The translations under genes were made by a program, and so were the position numbers. Shown here piece after piece: positions 1-10,153 of a stretch of DNA of 64,000 nucleotides (the stretch's first letter is position 1; each line of letters begins with the position of its first letter). Origin of the DNA: Hymenobacter radiodurans (GTDB lineage Bacteria; Bacteroidota; Bacteroidia; Cytophagales; Hymenobacteraceae); the NCBI RefSeq assembly GCF_004355185.1, contig NZ_CP037922.1:124001-188000 (forward strand). Direction: 5' to 3'. A model generated the notes under the pieces. That model was not told the origin of the DNA, ran no database searches, and saw nothing but the letters and a program-made list of their open reading frames with translations.

Positions 1-159
1 GAGGGCATGGTGATTGAGCGCGCCGCGCGCATCATGAACGACGCCTTCGAGAAAGTGTACGCTACCAGCCAGAAATATAAAGTGCCTATGCGCATCGCGG
101 CTTACGTAGTAGCAATTGATAAAGTAGCTCAGACGTACAAGTTCCGCGGCGGCTACTAG
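1..159 (+). CDS. Glu/Leu/Phe/Val dehydrogenase, C-terminal end (partial)
   Basis: The window opens inside a + strand frame that ends at the TAG at 157-159. The 52 visible residues include RIAAYVVAIDKVA and end in KFRGGY, which is the usual C-terminus of hexameric NAD(P)-dependent glutamate dehydrogenases. These enzymes interconvert glutamate with 2-oxoglutarate and ammonia in the cytoplasm. The active site and the Rossmann nucleotide fold lie upstream of the window, so coenzyme preference and exact substrate cannot be judged. A hairpin terminator follows about 100 bases downstream. The family assignment rests only on this short tail, so a leucine or valine dehydrogenase-like member remains possible. 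Confidence 0.72.
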   Translation, partial: EGMVIERAARIMNDAFEKVYATSQKYKVPMRIAAYVVAIDKVAQTYKFRGGY

Positions 160-257
160 GCCTTTCGTGGTTACGCCACAGTCAGCTTCATGGGTTATTA
201 GACCAAATAGCTGAATTGCGCGTATGTAAACAGAGTAGTCGTAAAACTGTCTAATTG

Positions 258-290
258 ATAGCCCGGACCCTTTAGTCCGGGCTATCTTTG
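258..290 (+). terminator. Rho-independent terminator after the dehydrogenase gene
   Basis: An inverted repeat ATAGCCCGGA...TCCGGGCTAT closes over a short loop and is followed by a short T stretch (ATCTTTG). It lies downstream of the dehydrogenase stop and upstream of the decarboxylase gene. Confidence 0.7.
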
Positions 291-425
291 TCAGGCTTTT
301 GTACATTCGTGACTAAACCCGACAACAAACCCAGTTTTCTTATCTGTTTGATTAGCTGAAACCTTGTAGCCGCGCATTTTGTCGGTTGGGTTCAGCCTTA
401 GGTCAGCGCAGCTAATCTGCGATTT

Positions 426-1106
426 ATGAAGATTCACAAAGAAGGACGACGTATACTATTCTTTACGCTGCTGGCTCTGCTAGCTGTTAATTTGTTGCTG
501 TTCCGATTTAATAGTCGCAACGAAACCTTCAATATCATTTTCGTCGTGGCATCGGCCGTGGCGTTTCTGCTGCTGTTGCAGTTTTTCCGCAGCCCTTACC
601 GCAACCTGCTCACCCACGAGGATTTGCTAATTGCGCCTGCTGATGGAAAAGTGGTCGTGATTGAAGACGTACACGAACCGGAATACTTTGATGATGTGCG
701 CAAGCAGATCAGCATCTTCATGTCGCCTATCAATGTGCACATCACCCGCAACCCGATTTCGGGTGTAGTGCGCTATTTCAAATATCACCCCGGCAATTAC
801 CTAGTGGCCTGGCACCCCAAAAGCAGCACCAAAAACGAGCGTACTACGGTAGTAGTACAATCGGAAGCCGGGCCGATGGTCCTTTTTCGGCAGATTGCCG
901 GCGCTATGGCCCGTCGCATTGTCTGGTACGTGAGCGAAGGCGACGAAGTAAGCCAGGGCGAAGAGTTCGGATTCATTAAGTTTGGCTCCCGTGTCGATAT
1001 TTATGTGCCGCTGGATACAATACTGAAAGTGCAGCTTGGAGATAAAGTGAAAGGCGGCGAAACGGTTATTGCCCAACTAAAAACGGAAACGCCCAGTCTG
1101 TTCTAG
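426..1106 (+). CDS. psd: Phosphatidylserine decarboxylase, short (archaeal-type) form
   Basis: The 226-residue product matches the short, proenzyme-type phosphatidylserine decarboxylases. Two hydrophobic stretches at about residues 9-28 and 36-53 anchor it in the inner membrane. The signatures IAPADGKV (about 69-76), MSPINVHITRNP and the C-terminal KFGSRVD follow. Gly187-Ser188 is the predicted self-cleavage point at which serine becomes the pyruvoyl cofactor, separating the beta and alpha chains. The reaction makes phosphatidylethanolamine from phosphatidylserine. The phosphatidylserine synthase gene that often sits beside it is not visible here. The ATG start places the membrane segment at the N-terminus as expected. 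A strong bidirectional terminator follows. Confidence 0.9.
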   Translation: MKIHKEGRRILFFTLLALLAVNLLLFRFNSRNETFNIIFVVASAVAFLLLLQFFRSPYRNLLTHEDLLIAPADGKVVVIEDVHEPEYFDDVRKQISIFMSPINVHITRNPISGVVRYFKYHPGNYLVAWHPKSSTKNERTTVVVQSEAGPMVLFRQIAGAMARRIVWYVSEGDEVSQGEEFGFIKFGSRVDIYVPLDTILKVQLGDKVKGGETVIAQLKTETPSLF

Positions 1107-1143
1107 TTCGTAGCTCGTTCATGCGAACGAGGATAAACAGCAC

Positions 1144-1180
1144 AAAAAAGCCCCCCAGACTTGCTCTGGGGGCTTTTTTA
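1144..1180. terminator. Bidirectional terminator between psd and the DHFR-like gene
   Basis: AAAAAAGCCCCCCAGA, a short loop and then TCTGGGGGCTTTTTT form a G/C-rich stem flanked by A and T tracts, so it can serve both converging genes. The left arm carries six C and the right arm five G. Confidence 0.9.
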
Positions 1181-1711
1181 TTCGATGTTGGTGAGTTGGT
1201 AATGCAACAGTATCATCCCATTGGGCCAGGCATGATTGCGTAGCAGCTTAATCGGCTGTGCAGATTTTGGAGCTTCCCACAGCGGAATACCTTCGCCTAG
1301 TAGCCTCGGAACCACAAATAGCATCAGCTCATCCACCAGCGCTGCCGCCAGCAACGGGGCTGCCAGCTTGCTGCCGCCAATAAGCCAGATTGTGCCGCCT
1401 TCCTGCTGCCGCAATTGCCCGACAAACTCAACTGCCTCCGCCGTTACAAACCTGACGGATGAGTGTGCCGCCTCAGCGGGAGGGTTGCTGGTAAAAACGT
1501 AGTTGACAAGCTCTGGGTACGACCACTCACCAAAGGTGAGTATCTGTTCATAAGTAATGCGACCCATCAATGTAGCATCGACGGAAGCTAAAAAATCAGC
1601 GTAGCCATAATCTGATTCTGGTAGAATAGGCGGCAGCCAGTCAACAGAGCCATCGGACGAGGCAATATACCCGTCAAGGCTCGCGGCAATATATAGGACC
1701 ACTTTGCGCAT
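1178..1711 (-). CDS. Dihydrofolate reductase family protein (RibD C-terminal-like fold)
   Basis: The 177-residue product begins MRKVVLYIAASLDGYIA, the standard opening of the YwjB/YyaP-type branch of the DHFR/RibD-C superfamily. DATLMGRITYE (about residue 46) and IWLIGGSKLA (about 111) are the usual nucleotide-contact segments. Members bind NADPH, but most, including this one, have no proven substrate. It stands alone, converges on psd, and shares its terminator. It should not be read as a true folate enzyme, because the canonical DHFR active-site context is absent. Family assignment is firm and function is open. Confidence 0.85.
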   Translation of the reverse strand: MRKVVLYIAASLDGYIASSDGSVDWLPPILPESDYGYADFLASVDATLMGRITYEQILTFGEWSYPELVNYVFTSNPPAEAAHSSVRFVTAEAVEFVGQLRQQEGGTIWLIGGSKLAAPLLAAALVDELMLFVVPRLLGEGIPLWEAPKSAQPIKLLRNHAWPNGMILLHYQLTNIE

Positions 1712-2749
1712 AAGCCAAGATACAGGTTTGGGATAATCCGGCCATAGAATACAGTGGCTTGTCTAAGTTAAAGCCAAGGAATACTGGAGGGTATCCACCT
1801 AGCTGAACAGTTATAATAATCTGTTCTATCAGATGGCACTAGGATTTCCTGATACTGCGGTGAAGTCACCGAAGTACGTGCTAGTTGTTGAGCAAGTAGG
1901 AGAATTCTAAAGTACGTGTAGTAGGCTTTTCCACAATGATTTAGCAGTTGTATCCTAAATCAAGCCTTAAACAATCCTAAAGTCACGTTAATAAATCAAA
2001 TTATAGATTCTTAGAAATGTTCAAGTAGAAAACACGGACACTTTATCTATGATAGGGTGCAGTTTTAAATCGCGTATTAGTTTGCAAATGAGTATTGCTG
2101 ATAGTAGATATGCTGATATAAATATAATTATTATAAGTGTAAGTCCTTTTTAGTACAGGATATAATAATGGTCTAAAGAAAGCTATTTATTATATAAAAA
2201 GCTTGTATTCAGGCTAGTATGTGAATTTTATAACTTTAGGACGCAATATCTTTTGCAAGCTCGGCAATTGTTACACCTCATTATATAGATAGTTCAAAAT
2301 ATATGATGTGCAAATGTATTAGTCTACTAAAAAACGCTGCTTAACGAACAAAACCGACTCTTTACGGATAAGCCATAAAAAATGTTGTAAAAATTCTGAA
2401 AAAATTAGAAGGGTCCCATTTTTTATTAGATATTCACATAGATATTGGTCAATATGCTCCAATTACAATCATCCGATGCATCCTGAGTTATTAATCTCTT
2501 GAGCGATTGGGCGCTTGCCAAAATATTTGCACTTAAATAATAAACGTTAGTATAGTCTCCACCCTTAATGCCAAATTTATGAGTAGATTTTTTCCCACCC
2601 TCCCAAGGCCTCATAGCCTACAAGACAAATGTGGATTCAATGGTCCCACTGATTTTGCTGGCAACGTCACACGCAGTTGAAAAGTGTATCTGTCTTCTTA
2701 AGAAGATCATACTAATAATTTTTTTATCACAAATAAACCGTTCTGCCTA
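1712..2749. other. AT-rich gene-poor interval upstream of the collagen-like gene
   Basis: About one kilobase with visibly higher A+T than either flank and many runs of A/T and TATA-like words. The only frame of note is a 62-codon one on the - strand (2426-2614), without family resemblance or good codon character. No tRNA, transposase, or terminal repeat is recognisable. It may hold the promoter and long leader of the collagen-like gene, a decayed insertion, or an unrecognised RNA. Confidence 0.6.
2693..2706. promoter_or_regulatory. Perfect 14-bp palindrome upstream of the collagen-like gene
   Basis: TCTTCTTAAGAAGA reads identically on both strands and ends 43 bases before the ATG at 2750. 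Its position suits a dimeric regulator binding site. No matching regulator is known from the window, and a short palindrome can occur by chance, more easily in AT-rich DNA. Confidence 0.3.
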
Positions 2750-5700
2750 ATGCACAACTCTACTCATTTCTTGCCTCCGCTGAGGCTTGTGATGGTTGCC
2801 GGATTTATGTCACTTGCAGGTGTGGGCTTTGCCCAGACAGGCATTGGCACGCGCAACCCCGATCCTTCAGCTGCGCTCGACATCTCGAGCAGTAACCGTG
2901 GCCTTCTGATCCCGCGTGTTGCTCTTACCTCAAGCACCGATAACACGACGGTGCCGAACCCGGCTACCGGGCTGATGCTTTTCAATATTAATGCATCCCT
3001 TCCAGGTGGAGTAGGCCTATATTATAACGCTGGAGGCCCAACAGGAACTAATGGTGCTACTCCTACTAACTGGGTGCGAGTAGCCACGAGCAGCGCACAA
3101 ATAGGAGTAGAAAGCTGGCATACGATCAGTACTCCTAACGGTAATACTGGTGGGACCAAAGCAAGTAGTTCACCATACATTGAGAACCAGAGCGCGGCTA
3201 TTCAAAGTGCCAACTTCCGCATCAATGGTACTGGTGCGATAGGTGGTACGCTGACGGTAGGTGGAAATACCACTTTATCCACACTAGCAGGCGGCGGAAA
3301 CCGAATGGTTACTACCGATAACACGGGTAAGCTGATAGCTAAACCATTAGATTTTCTTACAATCAATGGTAACGAACTGCGGCTAAATGCTACTAATGCT
3401 GTAACCCTGCCGACTATTGCCGGACCACAAGGTCCAGTCGGCCCAACCGGGGCAATGGGAGCAACTGGTCCTGCTGGTGCTAAAGGTGATACAGGTGCAG
3501 CTGGGCCTATCGGGCCGGTTGGTCCTCAAGGTGTAGCTGGCGCTACGGGTGCCACTGGTGCTAACGGTTTAAATGGCGCCAAAGGCGACAAGGGTGACAC
3601 CGGCGCGCAAGGTCCACAAGGCATCGCTGGTACGAACGGTACGAATGGTGTTAACGGCCAAGACGGCGCTACGGGTCCTCAAGGTGCGGCTGGTCCAGTT
3701 GGTGCTACCGGTCCTCAGGGTACTGCTGGTATTAAAGGAGATAAAGGCGATACCGGTGCGACCGGGCCTGCTGGCATTCAAGGTTTAAAAGGTGACACCG
3801 GTGCACAGGGCACGGCGGGCACCAACGGCACCAATGGTGTAGATGGTGCGAAAGGCGACAAAGGTGATACGGGCGCTAAGGGCGACCAAGGAATTGCTGG
3901 ACCAGTTGGTCCGACTGGTCCGCAGGGCCTGAAAGGCGACAGCGGCGAGAAAGGTGCTACTGGCGACAGTGGTGCTAAAGGAGATACCGGTGCCAAAGGC
4001 GACCAAGGTATCCAAGGCATTGCCGGGCAAATTGGTGCAACTGGCCCTCAAGGCTTAAAAGGCGATAGTGGCGAAAAAGGTGCTACCGGTGACACAGGCG
4101 CTAAAGGTGATCAGGGAGCTAAAGGCGAGACCGGTGCTACTGGTGCGCAAGGTATCCAAGGCATTCAAGGCCTAGCTGGCACTAACGGTACGAATGGTGT
4201 CGATGGTGCCAAAGGTGACAAAGGGGATATCGGTGCGACCGGACCTGCTGGCGCTCAAGGCATTCAAGGTATTCAGGGTGAAACCGGTGCTAAAGGTGAT
4301 ACTGGTTTTAAAGGAGACAAGGGTGATACTGGGGCACAAGGTATTGCGGGCATCAATGGCACCAATGGCACCAATGGTGTAGATGGCAAAGACGGGGCAA
4401 CCGGCGCCAAAGGCGATAAAGGTGATACCGGCGCTACTGGTGCTCAGGGTGTAGCTGGTAATAACGGCCTTAATGGTGCAAACGGCATTAATGGTACCAA
4501 CGGCACGAACGGAGTTGATGGCGCTAAAGGCGACAAAGGTGACAAAGGGGATACCGGTGCAACCGGACCTGCTGGCGCTCAAGGCATCCAAGGCGTAGCA
4601 GGATCAAACGGTCTTGATGGCAGAGATGGCAGAGATGGCAGAGACGGAGCTACTGGTGCTACGGGTCCTCAAGGTGTAGCTGGCGCAACTGGCGCCACTG
4701 GTCTGACTGGTCCGCAGGGGGAGAAAGGAGCTATCGGTGCAACTGGTGCTCAAGGTATCCAGGGGGAAAAAGGCGAGACCGGAGCAAAAGGCGACACTGG
4801 CTTCAAAGGCGATAAAGGTGATACCGGCGCAGCTGGCGCTGACGGCGTAGTCGGAGCTAAAGGCGACAAAGGTGAGCAGGGTATCCAAGGCATTCAAGGT
4901 GTAGCTGGTCCAGTAGGTCCAGCTGGCACGAACGGTGTTGACGGTGCTAAAGGTGACAAAGGAGATACCGGTGCAACTGGCACACAAGGTGCAGTTGGTC
5001 CAATCGGCCCACAAGGAGAGAGGGGAATAGCTGGCACCGATGGTGCTAAGGGCGAAACTGGTGCTAAAGGTGACCAAGGCATCCAAGGCGCTCAAGGTGA
5101 AACCGGCGCTAAAGGGATAAAGGTGACAAAGGTGATCAAGGCCTAGCAGGCACGAACGGTACGAATGGTGTCGATGGTGCTAAAGGTGATAAAGGAGAGC
5201 AGGGCATCCAAGGTATTCAGGGTGAAACCGGTGCTAAAGGTGACACCGGTTTCAAAGGAGACAAAGGTGATACTGGGGCACAAGGTATTGCGGGCACCAA
5301 TGGTGTGGACGGTGCTAAAGGAGATACCGGCGCACAAGGCCCAATCGGCCCACAAGGTGAGCAGGGCGTAGCCGGTGCTAAGGGTGACCAAGGCATTGCT
5401 GGTGCTCAGGGCCTACAAGGTGAAGTAGGTCCACAGGGTACTAAAGGCGACACTGGTGCAACTGGCGCTGACGGCGTAGCCGGAGCAAAAGGAGACAAAG
5501 GGGACACCGGCGCTACTGGTGCAGTTGGTCCAATGGGCCCGCAAGGTGAGGTTGGTGCGACCGGTTCTGCCGGCGCTCAGGGCCTAAAGGGTGACAAAGG
5601 GGATACCGGTGAGCAAGGTATCGCTGGAGTCAAAGGTGACAAAGGAGACACTGGCGCAGCTGGCACGAACGGTACCAACGGGGTTGACGGCGCCAAAGGC

Positions 5701-7941
5701 GAGCAAGGCATCCAGGGTGTAGCTGGTGCCAAAGGTGATAAAGGTGATACCGGCGCAGCCGGTGCTGATGGCGCTACGGGTGCTCAGGGTCCAATCGGCC
5801 CACAAGGCTTAGCTGGTGCTAAAGGTGAGACTGGTGCGAAAGGCGATACCGGATTCCAAGGTGACAAAGGCGACAAAGGTGATACTGGTGCTGATGGCGC
5901 TACTGGTGCAACCGGTGCTAAAGGTGATCAGGGCATTCAGGGTCCAAAAGGTGATCAAGGCACAGCAGGTACTAATGGCACCAACGGCACAAATGGTGAG
6001 CGTGGCATTCAAGGTGAGCAAGGTGTAGCCGGTCCAGTTGGTCCACAAGGTCCAATCGGTTCGAATGGTGCTAAAGGTGACCAAGGTGAGAAAGGTGAAA
6101 CTGGTGCTGTGGGTCCAATCGGCCCACAGGGTACTACGGGTGCACAAGGTGTAGCTGGCACTAAAGGTGACACGGGCGAGACCGGACCAAAAGGTGACAC
6201 AGGTGCTACTGGTGCTCAGGGCATTCAAGGTGTGAAAGGTGATACCGGTGCAGCCGGAGCTGACGGCGTGGCCGGAGCTAAAGGTGACAAAGGTGATACG
6301 GGTGCGACCGGTGCACAAGGCACGGCTGGTACCAACGGCACTGACGGCGCCAAGGGTGATACCGGTGCTACTGGTCCAGCTGGCCCACAAGGCTTAACTG
6401 GTGCGAAAGGTGACAAAGGAGAGCAGGGCATCCAAGGTGTTCAAGGCGAGAATGGGGCTAAAGGCGAAACTGGTGCACAGGGCACTCAGGGTATCCAAGG
6501 CATAGCTGGTACGGATGGTGCGAAAGGTGATATCGGTCCTGCTGGTGCTAAAGGAGATACGGGCGCTCAGGGCTCACAAGGCATCGCTGGTCCAGCTGGC
6601 GCTGATGGTGAAGATGGTGCTAAGGGCGAGACAGGTGCAACTGGACCAATCGGCCCCCAGGGCCCGCAAGGTGTAGCTGGTGCAAAAGGTGACACAGGTA
6701 CTCAAGGTATCCAAGGTGAAACTGGTCTTACTGGACCACAAGGTCCTCAGGGTCTCCAAGGCACAGCGGGTACAAACGGCACTAATGGTATTGATGGCGC
6801 CAAAGGTGACAAAGGCGATACGGGTGCAACTGGCGCACAAGGTGTAGCTGGTCCTGCCGGGCCAACTGGCCCTCAGGGATTGAAAGGGGATACTGGTGCG
6901 CAAGGTGAAATAGGTGCTACTGGCCCAATTGGTCCACAAGGTCCAATCGGTCCGAATGGTGAGCGTGGTCTGCAAGGTGAGCAAGGTATAGCCGGCGCTA
7001 AAGGCGACAAAGGGGACACTGGCACTGCAGGCACCAATGGTACCAACGGTGTTGATGGAGCTAAAGGTGACACGGGTGCTCAAGGTCCACAAGGCCTAGC
7101 TGGCCCGACTGGTGCTAAAGGTGACAAAGGTGATACGGGCGCAGTTGGTGCTACTGGCCCACAAGGTCCAATCGGTCCAAAAGGCGAGACTGGCGCAGCT
7201 AGCACAGTAGCTGGTCCTCAAGGTGAAACGGGTCCTGCCGGTCCTGCTGGATCGACTGGTGCTAAGGGAGACCAAGGTATTCAGGGTGTAGCTGGTCCAG
7301 TAGGCCCTGCTGGTGAGACTGGTCCTGCTGGTCCAAAAGGTGACACCGGTGCGGCAAGCACAGTGGCTGGCCCTGCTGGTGCCACCGGTCCTGCTGGTGC
7401 GAAAGGTGACACAGGTGCACAAGGTATTCAAGGCATTCAAGGTGTCGCTGGTCCTACTGGTCCTGCTGCAACTGTAAACATTGGTACCGTAACTGCAACT
7501 GGCACGACTACGACCGTGACTAACAGTGTTGACCCCACGACCAAGGCGAATACTCTGAGCTTTAATATTCCCTCAGGACCTACAGGCGCTAAAGGTGACA
7601 AAGGTGACACTGGTCCTGCGGGTCCAGCTACTGCAACCTTGAGCGCTAATAATACTGGTACTAGCGGCAGTATCACTTTTGCAACAGGCGAGAACTTCAC
7701 TACTTTGACTTCCGCTTCTGCTGGTTCCTTCACTTTGGCTGCCACTACAGCTGGCCGTATAGTTTACCTCCGCAATGCGAACACTGGCAACGTTAACATG
7801 ACAATTTCTAATGCAAGTTCTATGGTCATGGCAGGTGCTAGTGGTAATAACATCACATTCTCTTCCAGCACTTCGACTATAATATATCCTGGTCAAACGC
7901 GGATGTTCGTTTACACTGGCTCTGCATGGGTTGCACTATAA
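2750..7941 (+). CDS. Exported collagen-like (Gly-Xaa-Yaa) repeat protein, frameshifted at 5114
   Basis: With one base restored the gene encodes about 1,730 residues. A signal peptide (cleavage near GVGFAQ) leads into a head domain of about 200 residues containing [20 protein letters not shown], a motif common in Bacteroidota surface proteins. Then come well over 1,000 residues of Gly-Xaa-Yaa triplets rich in [15 protein letters not shown] and GTNGTNG, and a C-terminal globular domain of about 120 residues. The triplet tract predicts a trimeric collagen-like stalk. The frame breaks at GGG 5114-5116: GAKGIK appears where a fourth G would give GAKGDKGD, and the downstream frame continues the same repeats to 7941. 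The T9SS-sorted gene begins within 12 bases. Adhesion or matrix function is inferred only. Confidence 0.85.
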
Positions 7942-7952
7942 TTAGCATGGCC

Positions 7953-9476
7953 ATGAACAGATATCTGAAACGTTTCGAACCTCCTAGGGTCGCGTTGGCT
8001 TTGCTGCTGGTGTGTGGTGCTGCGGCACCGCACACCAGCGAGGCCCAGACCCTGTACAATGGTCTGGGGGGCATTTTCGCCGTCACCGACTCAATGCGCT
8101 ACGTGCGCGGCGATGTCGAGAATGCCGGCGAGCTCAATCTGACCTCGGTGCCCGGCGGCTCAGCCACCCGACTCTTCATTGATGAAGGCAACCTGATTAA
8201 TACGGGTACCGGAACCTGGGTAGCAGGCCAAAGCACGGTCTTGTTGCTCGGAGTGGGCACCACGTCGCACACACTCAGCATGAACGGCGCTTCTCTCTAC
8301 AATGTGCGGCTCGACAACCCAGCGGGCACTTCGCTGGGCTCGAACGCCACTGTGACAAGTGCCCTCAAGCTGGCCAATGGCAACCTGCTCACAACGGAGG
8401 CCTTCAGCCTGACGCTTGGCCCAAATGGCGCCGTGTTTGGCCCGGCTGCCGGTAACCAGGAAGATGGCACGCACTACGTAAAGGGCAGTCTGCTTCAACA
8501 GAAAGCGGTAACCGGCACCAACGACGTGAACTTCGGCAATATGGGCTTTACCCTGAATCCGCAGGGTCAGAGCTTAACATTGGCCGTTGACCGCCGCACC
8601 GGCCTGAAGCAGCAGAACTACTCCTACGGACGCAGCCGTAATTTCGCGGGCCGGGAAAGCATCGACCGCATCTGGCGGCTCAGCACGCCCGGTGCCAAGG
8701 ATCCGGCCAAGCCCGTGAATATTTCGCTGGCATGGCTCGCCGACAACGACAATGACCAGAACTTTGATACTGCTCTCGCTCAGGTGTGGCGCTCTACCAA
8801 CCAAGGCGCAACCTGGGTACGGGAAGGTGTGCCGCAAAAAGGCAAATCGCGCCAGGTTACGGTAGCTACCACACACCTCAATGCCTGGTACACGGTAAGC
8901 AGCACGAAGGCCCCGATGCTCACGCCAGAACAGCTAATCTTCTCGGCAGCGCCCCGGCAGCTTGACGCGGTGCTAAGCTGGAGCACTACCTCGAAGCCCG
9001 AAAATGGCTGGTTCGTTATCGACCGGTCGAAGGATGGACAGCAGTGGCAGGAAATCAGCCGCCAGCCGGTGGCTGGTCAAAGCTGGTCGCCGGCTGCTTC
9101 CACAGCTGTGGATAAGGGAGCCGGTAGCTTAGGGCAAATTGTTCACTATCGGCTGCGCCAGCTTGGTACCGATGGGATGATGCGCTCCAGCAGTACATTG
9201 CAGGTTCGCTTCGATGCGCCACTGGCGTTCAATCTCGACGCTTATCCGGTGCCTATGCAGGATTACCTGACCCTCGATCTGAGAACGCCTACGGAGGGCT
9301 CGATGTACCTGCAACTGTACGACAGCAACGGACGCCTGGTAATTAACCGGCAGGAAAAAGCGCCAGCTGGCTCCAGCCGCTATCAGCTACAGGTGCGCGA
9401 CCTGCCCTTGGGCATGTACACCCTGCGCATCCGCCAAGGCAGTAACACAGTAACACGGACGATACCTCGCTACTAG
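7953..9476 (+). CDS. T9SS type A sorting domain protein downstream of the collagen-like gene
   Basis: About 507 residues. I chose the ATG at 7953 (MNRYLKRF) because it places a clean signal peptide (cut near TSEAQT) at the N-terminus; ATG 7947 is an alternative. The middle is beta-rich, with LADNDNDQNFD and a TTHLNAWYTVSS segment. The last 80 residues carry the type IX secretion sorting domain: FNLDAYPVPMQDYLTLDL, then YDSNGRLV and LPLGMYTLRI. Such proteins cross the outer membrane through the gliding/T9SS translocon and are released or attached to the surface. Its start lies just after the collagen-like stop, so the two are probably co-transcribed. No enzymatic domain is recognisable. Confidence 0.85.
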   Translation: MNRYLKRFEPPRVALALLLVCGAAAPHTSEAQTLYNGLGGIFAVTDSMRYVRGDVENAGELNLTSVPGGSATRLFIDEGNLINTGTGTWVAGQSTVLLLGVGTTSHTLSMNGASLYNVRLDNPAGTSLGSNATVTSALKLANGNLLTTEAFSLTLGPNGAVFGPAAGNQEDGTHYVKGSLLQQKAVTGTNDVNFGNMGFTLNPQGQSLTLAVDRRTGLKQQNYSYGRSRNFAGRESIDRIWRLSTPGAKDPAKPVNISLAWLADNDNDQNFDTALAQVWRSTNQGATWVREGVPQKGKSRQVTVATTHLNAWYTVSSTKAPMLTPEQLIFSAAPRQLDAVLSWSTTSKPENGWFVIDRSKDGQQWQEISRQPVAGQSWSPAASTAVDKGAGSLGQIVHYRLRQLGTDGMMRSSSTLQVRFDAPLAFNLDAYPVPMQDYLTLDLRTPTEGSMYLQLYDSNGRLVINRQEKAPAGSSRYQLQVRDLPLGMYTLRIRQGSNTVTRTIPRY

Positions 9477-9507
9477 CGTTGCCTCGGCCAGCTGCGTAAG
9501 CGGCTTT

Positions 9508-9553
9508 CACAAAACAGCCCCGTTTCCAGAATTGGAGACGGGGCTGTTTTGTG
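9508..9553. terminator. Bidirectional terminator between the T9SS gene and the fRMsr gene
   Basis: A near-perfect inverted repeat, CACAAAACAGCCCCGT facing ACGGGGCTGTTTTGTG, with flanking A and T tracts between convergent genes. Confidence 0.9.
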
Positions 9554-9585
9554 AAGCAGGAAATAAAGGGTGGCTAAGGATCTAC

Positions 9586-10068
9586 TTAAAACCAGCTTCC
9601 CATCAGTTGCGCCATCTGCTCAAGCGCCTGCTGGTCATCTTGGTCAAAGTCGTTGAGCTGGTCGCTATCCACATCGAGGACCATAACCACATGCCCATTT
9701 TTCAACACCGGCACCACAATTTCAGATTTTGATTCGCTGCTGCAGGCGATATGCCCCGGAAACTGCTCCACGTCGGGTACGAGCAGGGTCTGTGCCTGGG
9801 CCCAGCTGGCACCGCACACGCCCTTGCCATGCCGGATACGGGTGCAGGCAATTGGTCCCTGAAAGGGACCGAGCACTAGCTCATCACCTTTTACCAAGTA
9901 AGCGCCCACCCAGAAAAAGCCGAAGGCTTGCTTCAAAGCGCCCATCGTATTGGCCAGGTTGGCAATCAGGTCGGGCTCGCCTGAGGTGAGGGCCTCAATC
10001 TGAGGCAGGAGCTGACGGTATTTTTCAGCTTTGGTGAGCGTAAGATCGAGAATGAGTTCTTCAGCCAT
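9586..10068 (-). CDS. msrC: Free methionine-(R)-sulfoxide reductase (GAF fold)
   Basis: The 160-residue GAF-domain protein carries the three cysteines of fRMsr: Cys75 (IACTRIR), Cys85 (GKGVCG) and Cys109 (PGHIACSS). Their spacing of 10 and 24 residues equals that of the E. coli enzyme (Cys84/94/118). SEIVVPV and VLDVDSD complete the family signature. The enzyme reduces free L-methionine-(R)-sulfoxide in the cytoplasm, with thioredoxin recycling it. The length is typical of the family. It is monocistronic on the - strand, with ribD upstream in the same direction after 85 bases. Sensory GAF proteins lack this cysteine triad, so the enzymatic call is favoured. Confidence 0.93.
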   Translation of the reverse strand: MAEELILDLTLTKAEKYRQLLPQIEALTSGEPDLIANLANTMGALKQAFGFFWVGAYLVKGDELVLGPFQGPIACTRIRHGKGVCGASWAQAQTLLVPDVEQFPGHIACSSESKSEIVVPVLKNGHVVMVLDVDSDQLNDFDQDDQQALEQMAQLMGSWF

Positions 10069-10153
10069 GAGAAAAGCAGGGTAAGCGGCGGCTTATACAA
10101 TTAGTTGTGTAGTACGAAAATAAGACCTTATAAGGCTAATACAGAGGTGATGC

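Noticed and set aside
283..290. TATCTTTG as a promoter for psd
   Set aside because: It overlaps the 3' side and tail of the terminator hairpin and lies 135 bases from the ATG; a chance match is likely.
2426..2614. 62-codon - strand frame in the AT-rich gap
   Set aside because: No family resemblance, no promoter or terminator, and the composition is that of surrounding non-coding DNA.
3420..7460. Dense repeats as a possible CRISPR array
   Set aside because: Repeats are short, degenerate, in frame and nearly contiguous with no uniform spacers, so they are coding repeats.
3569..7745. Many long antisense and out-of-frame ORFs inside the collagen-like gene
   Set aside because: They are produced by the triplet repeat itself (for example runs of SPLAPV or TFVTFG) and mirror the Gly-Xaa-Yaa frame.
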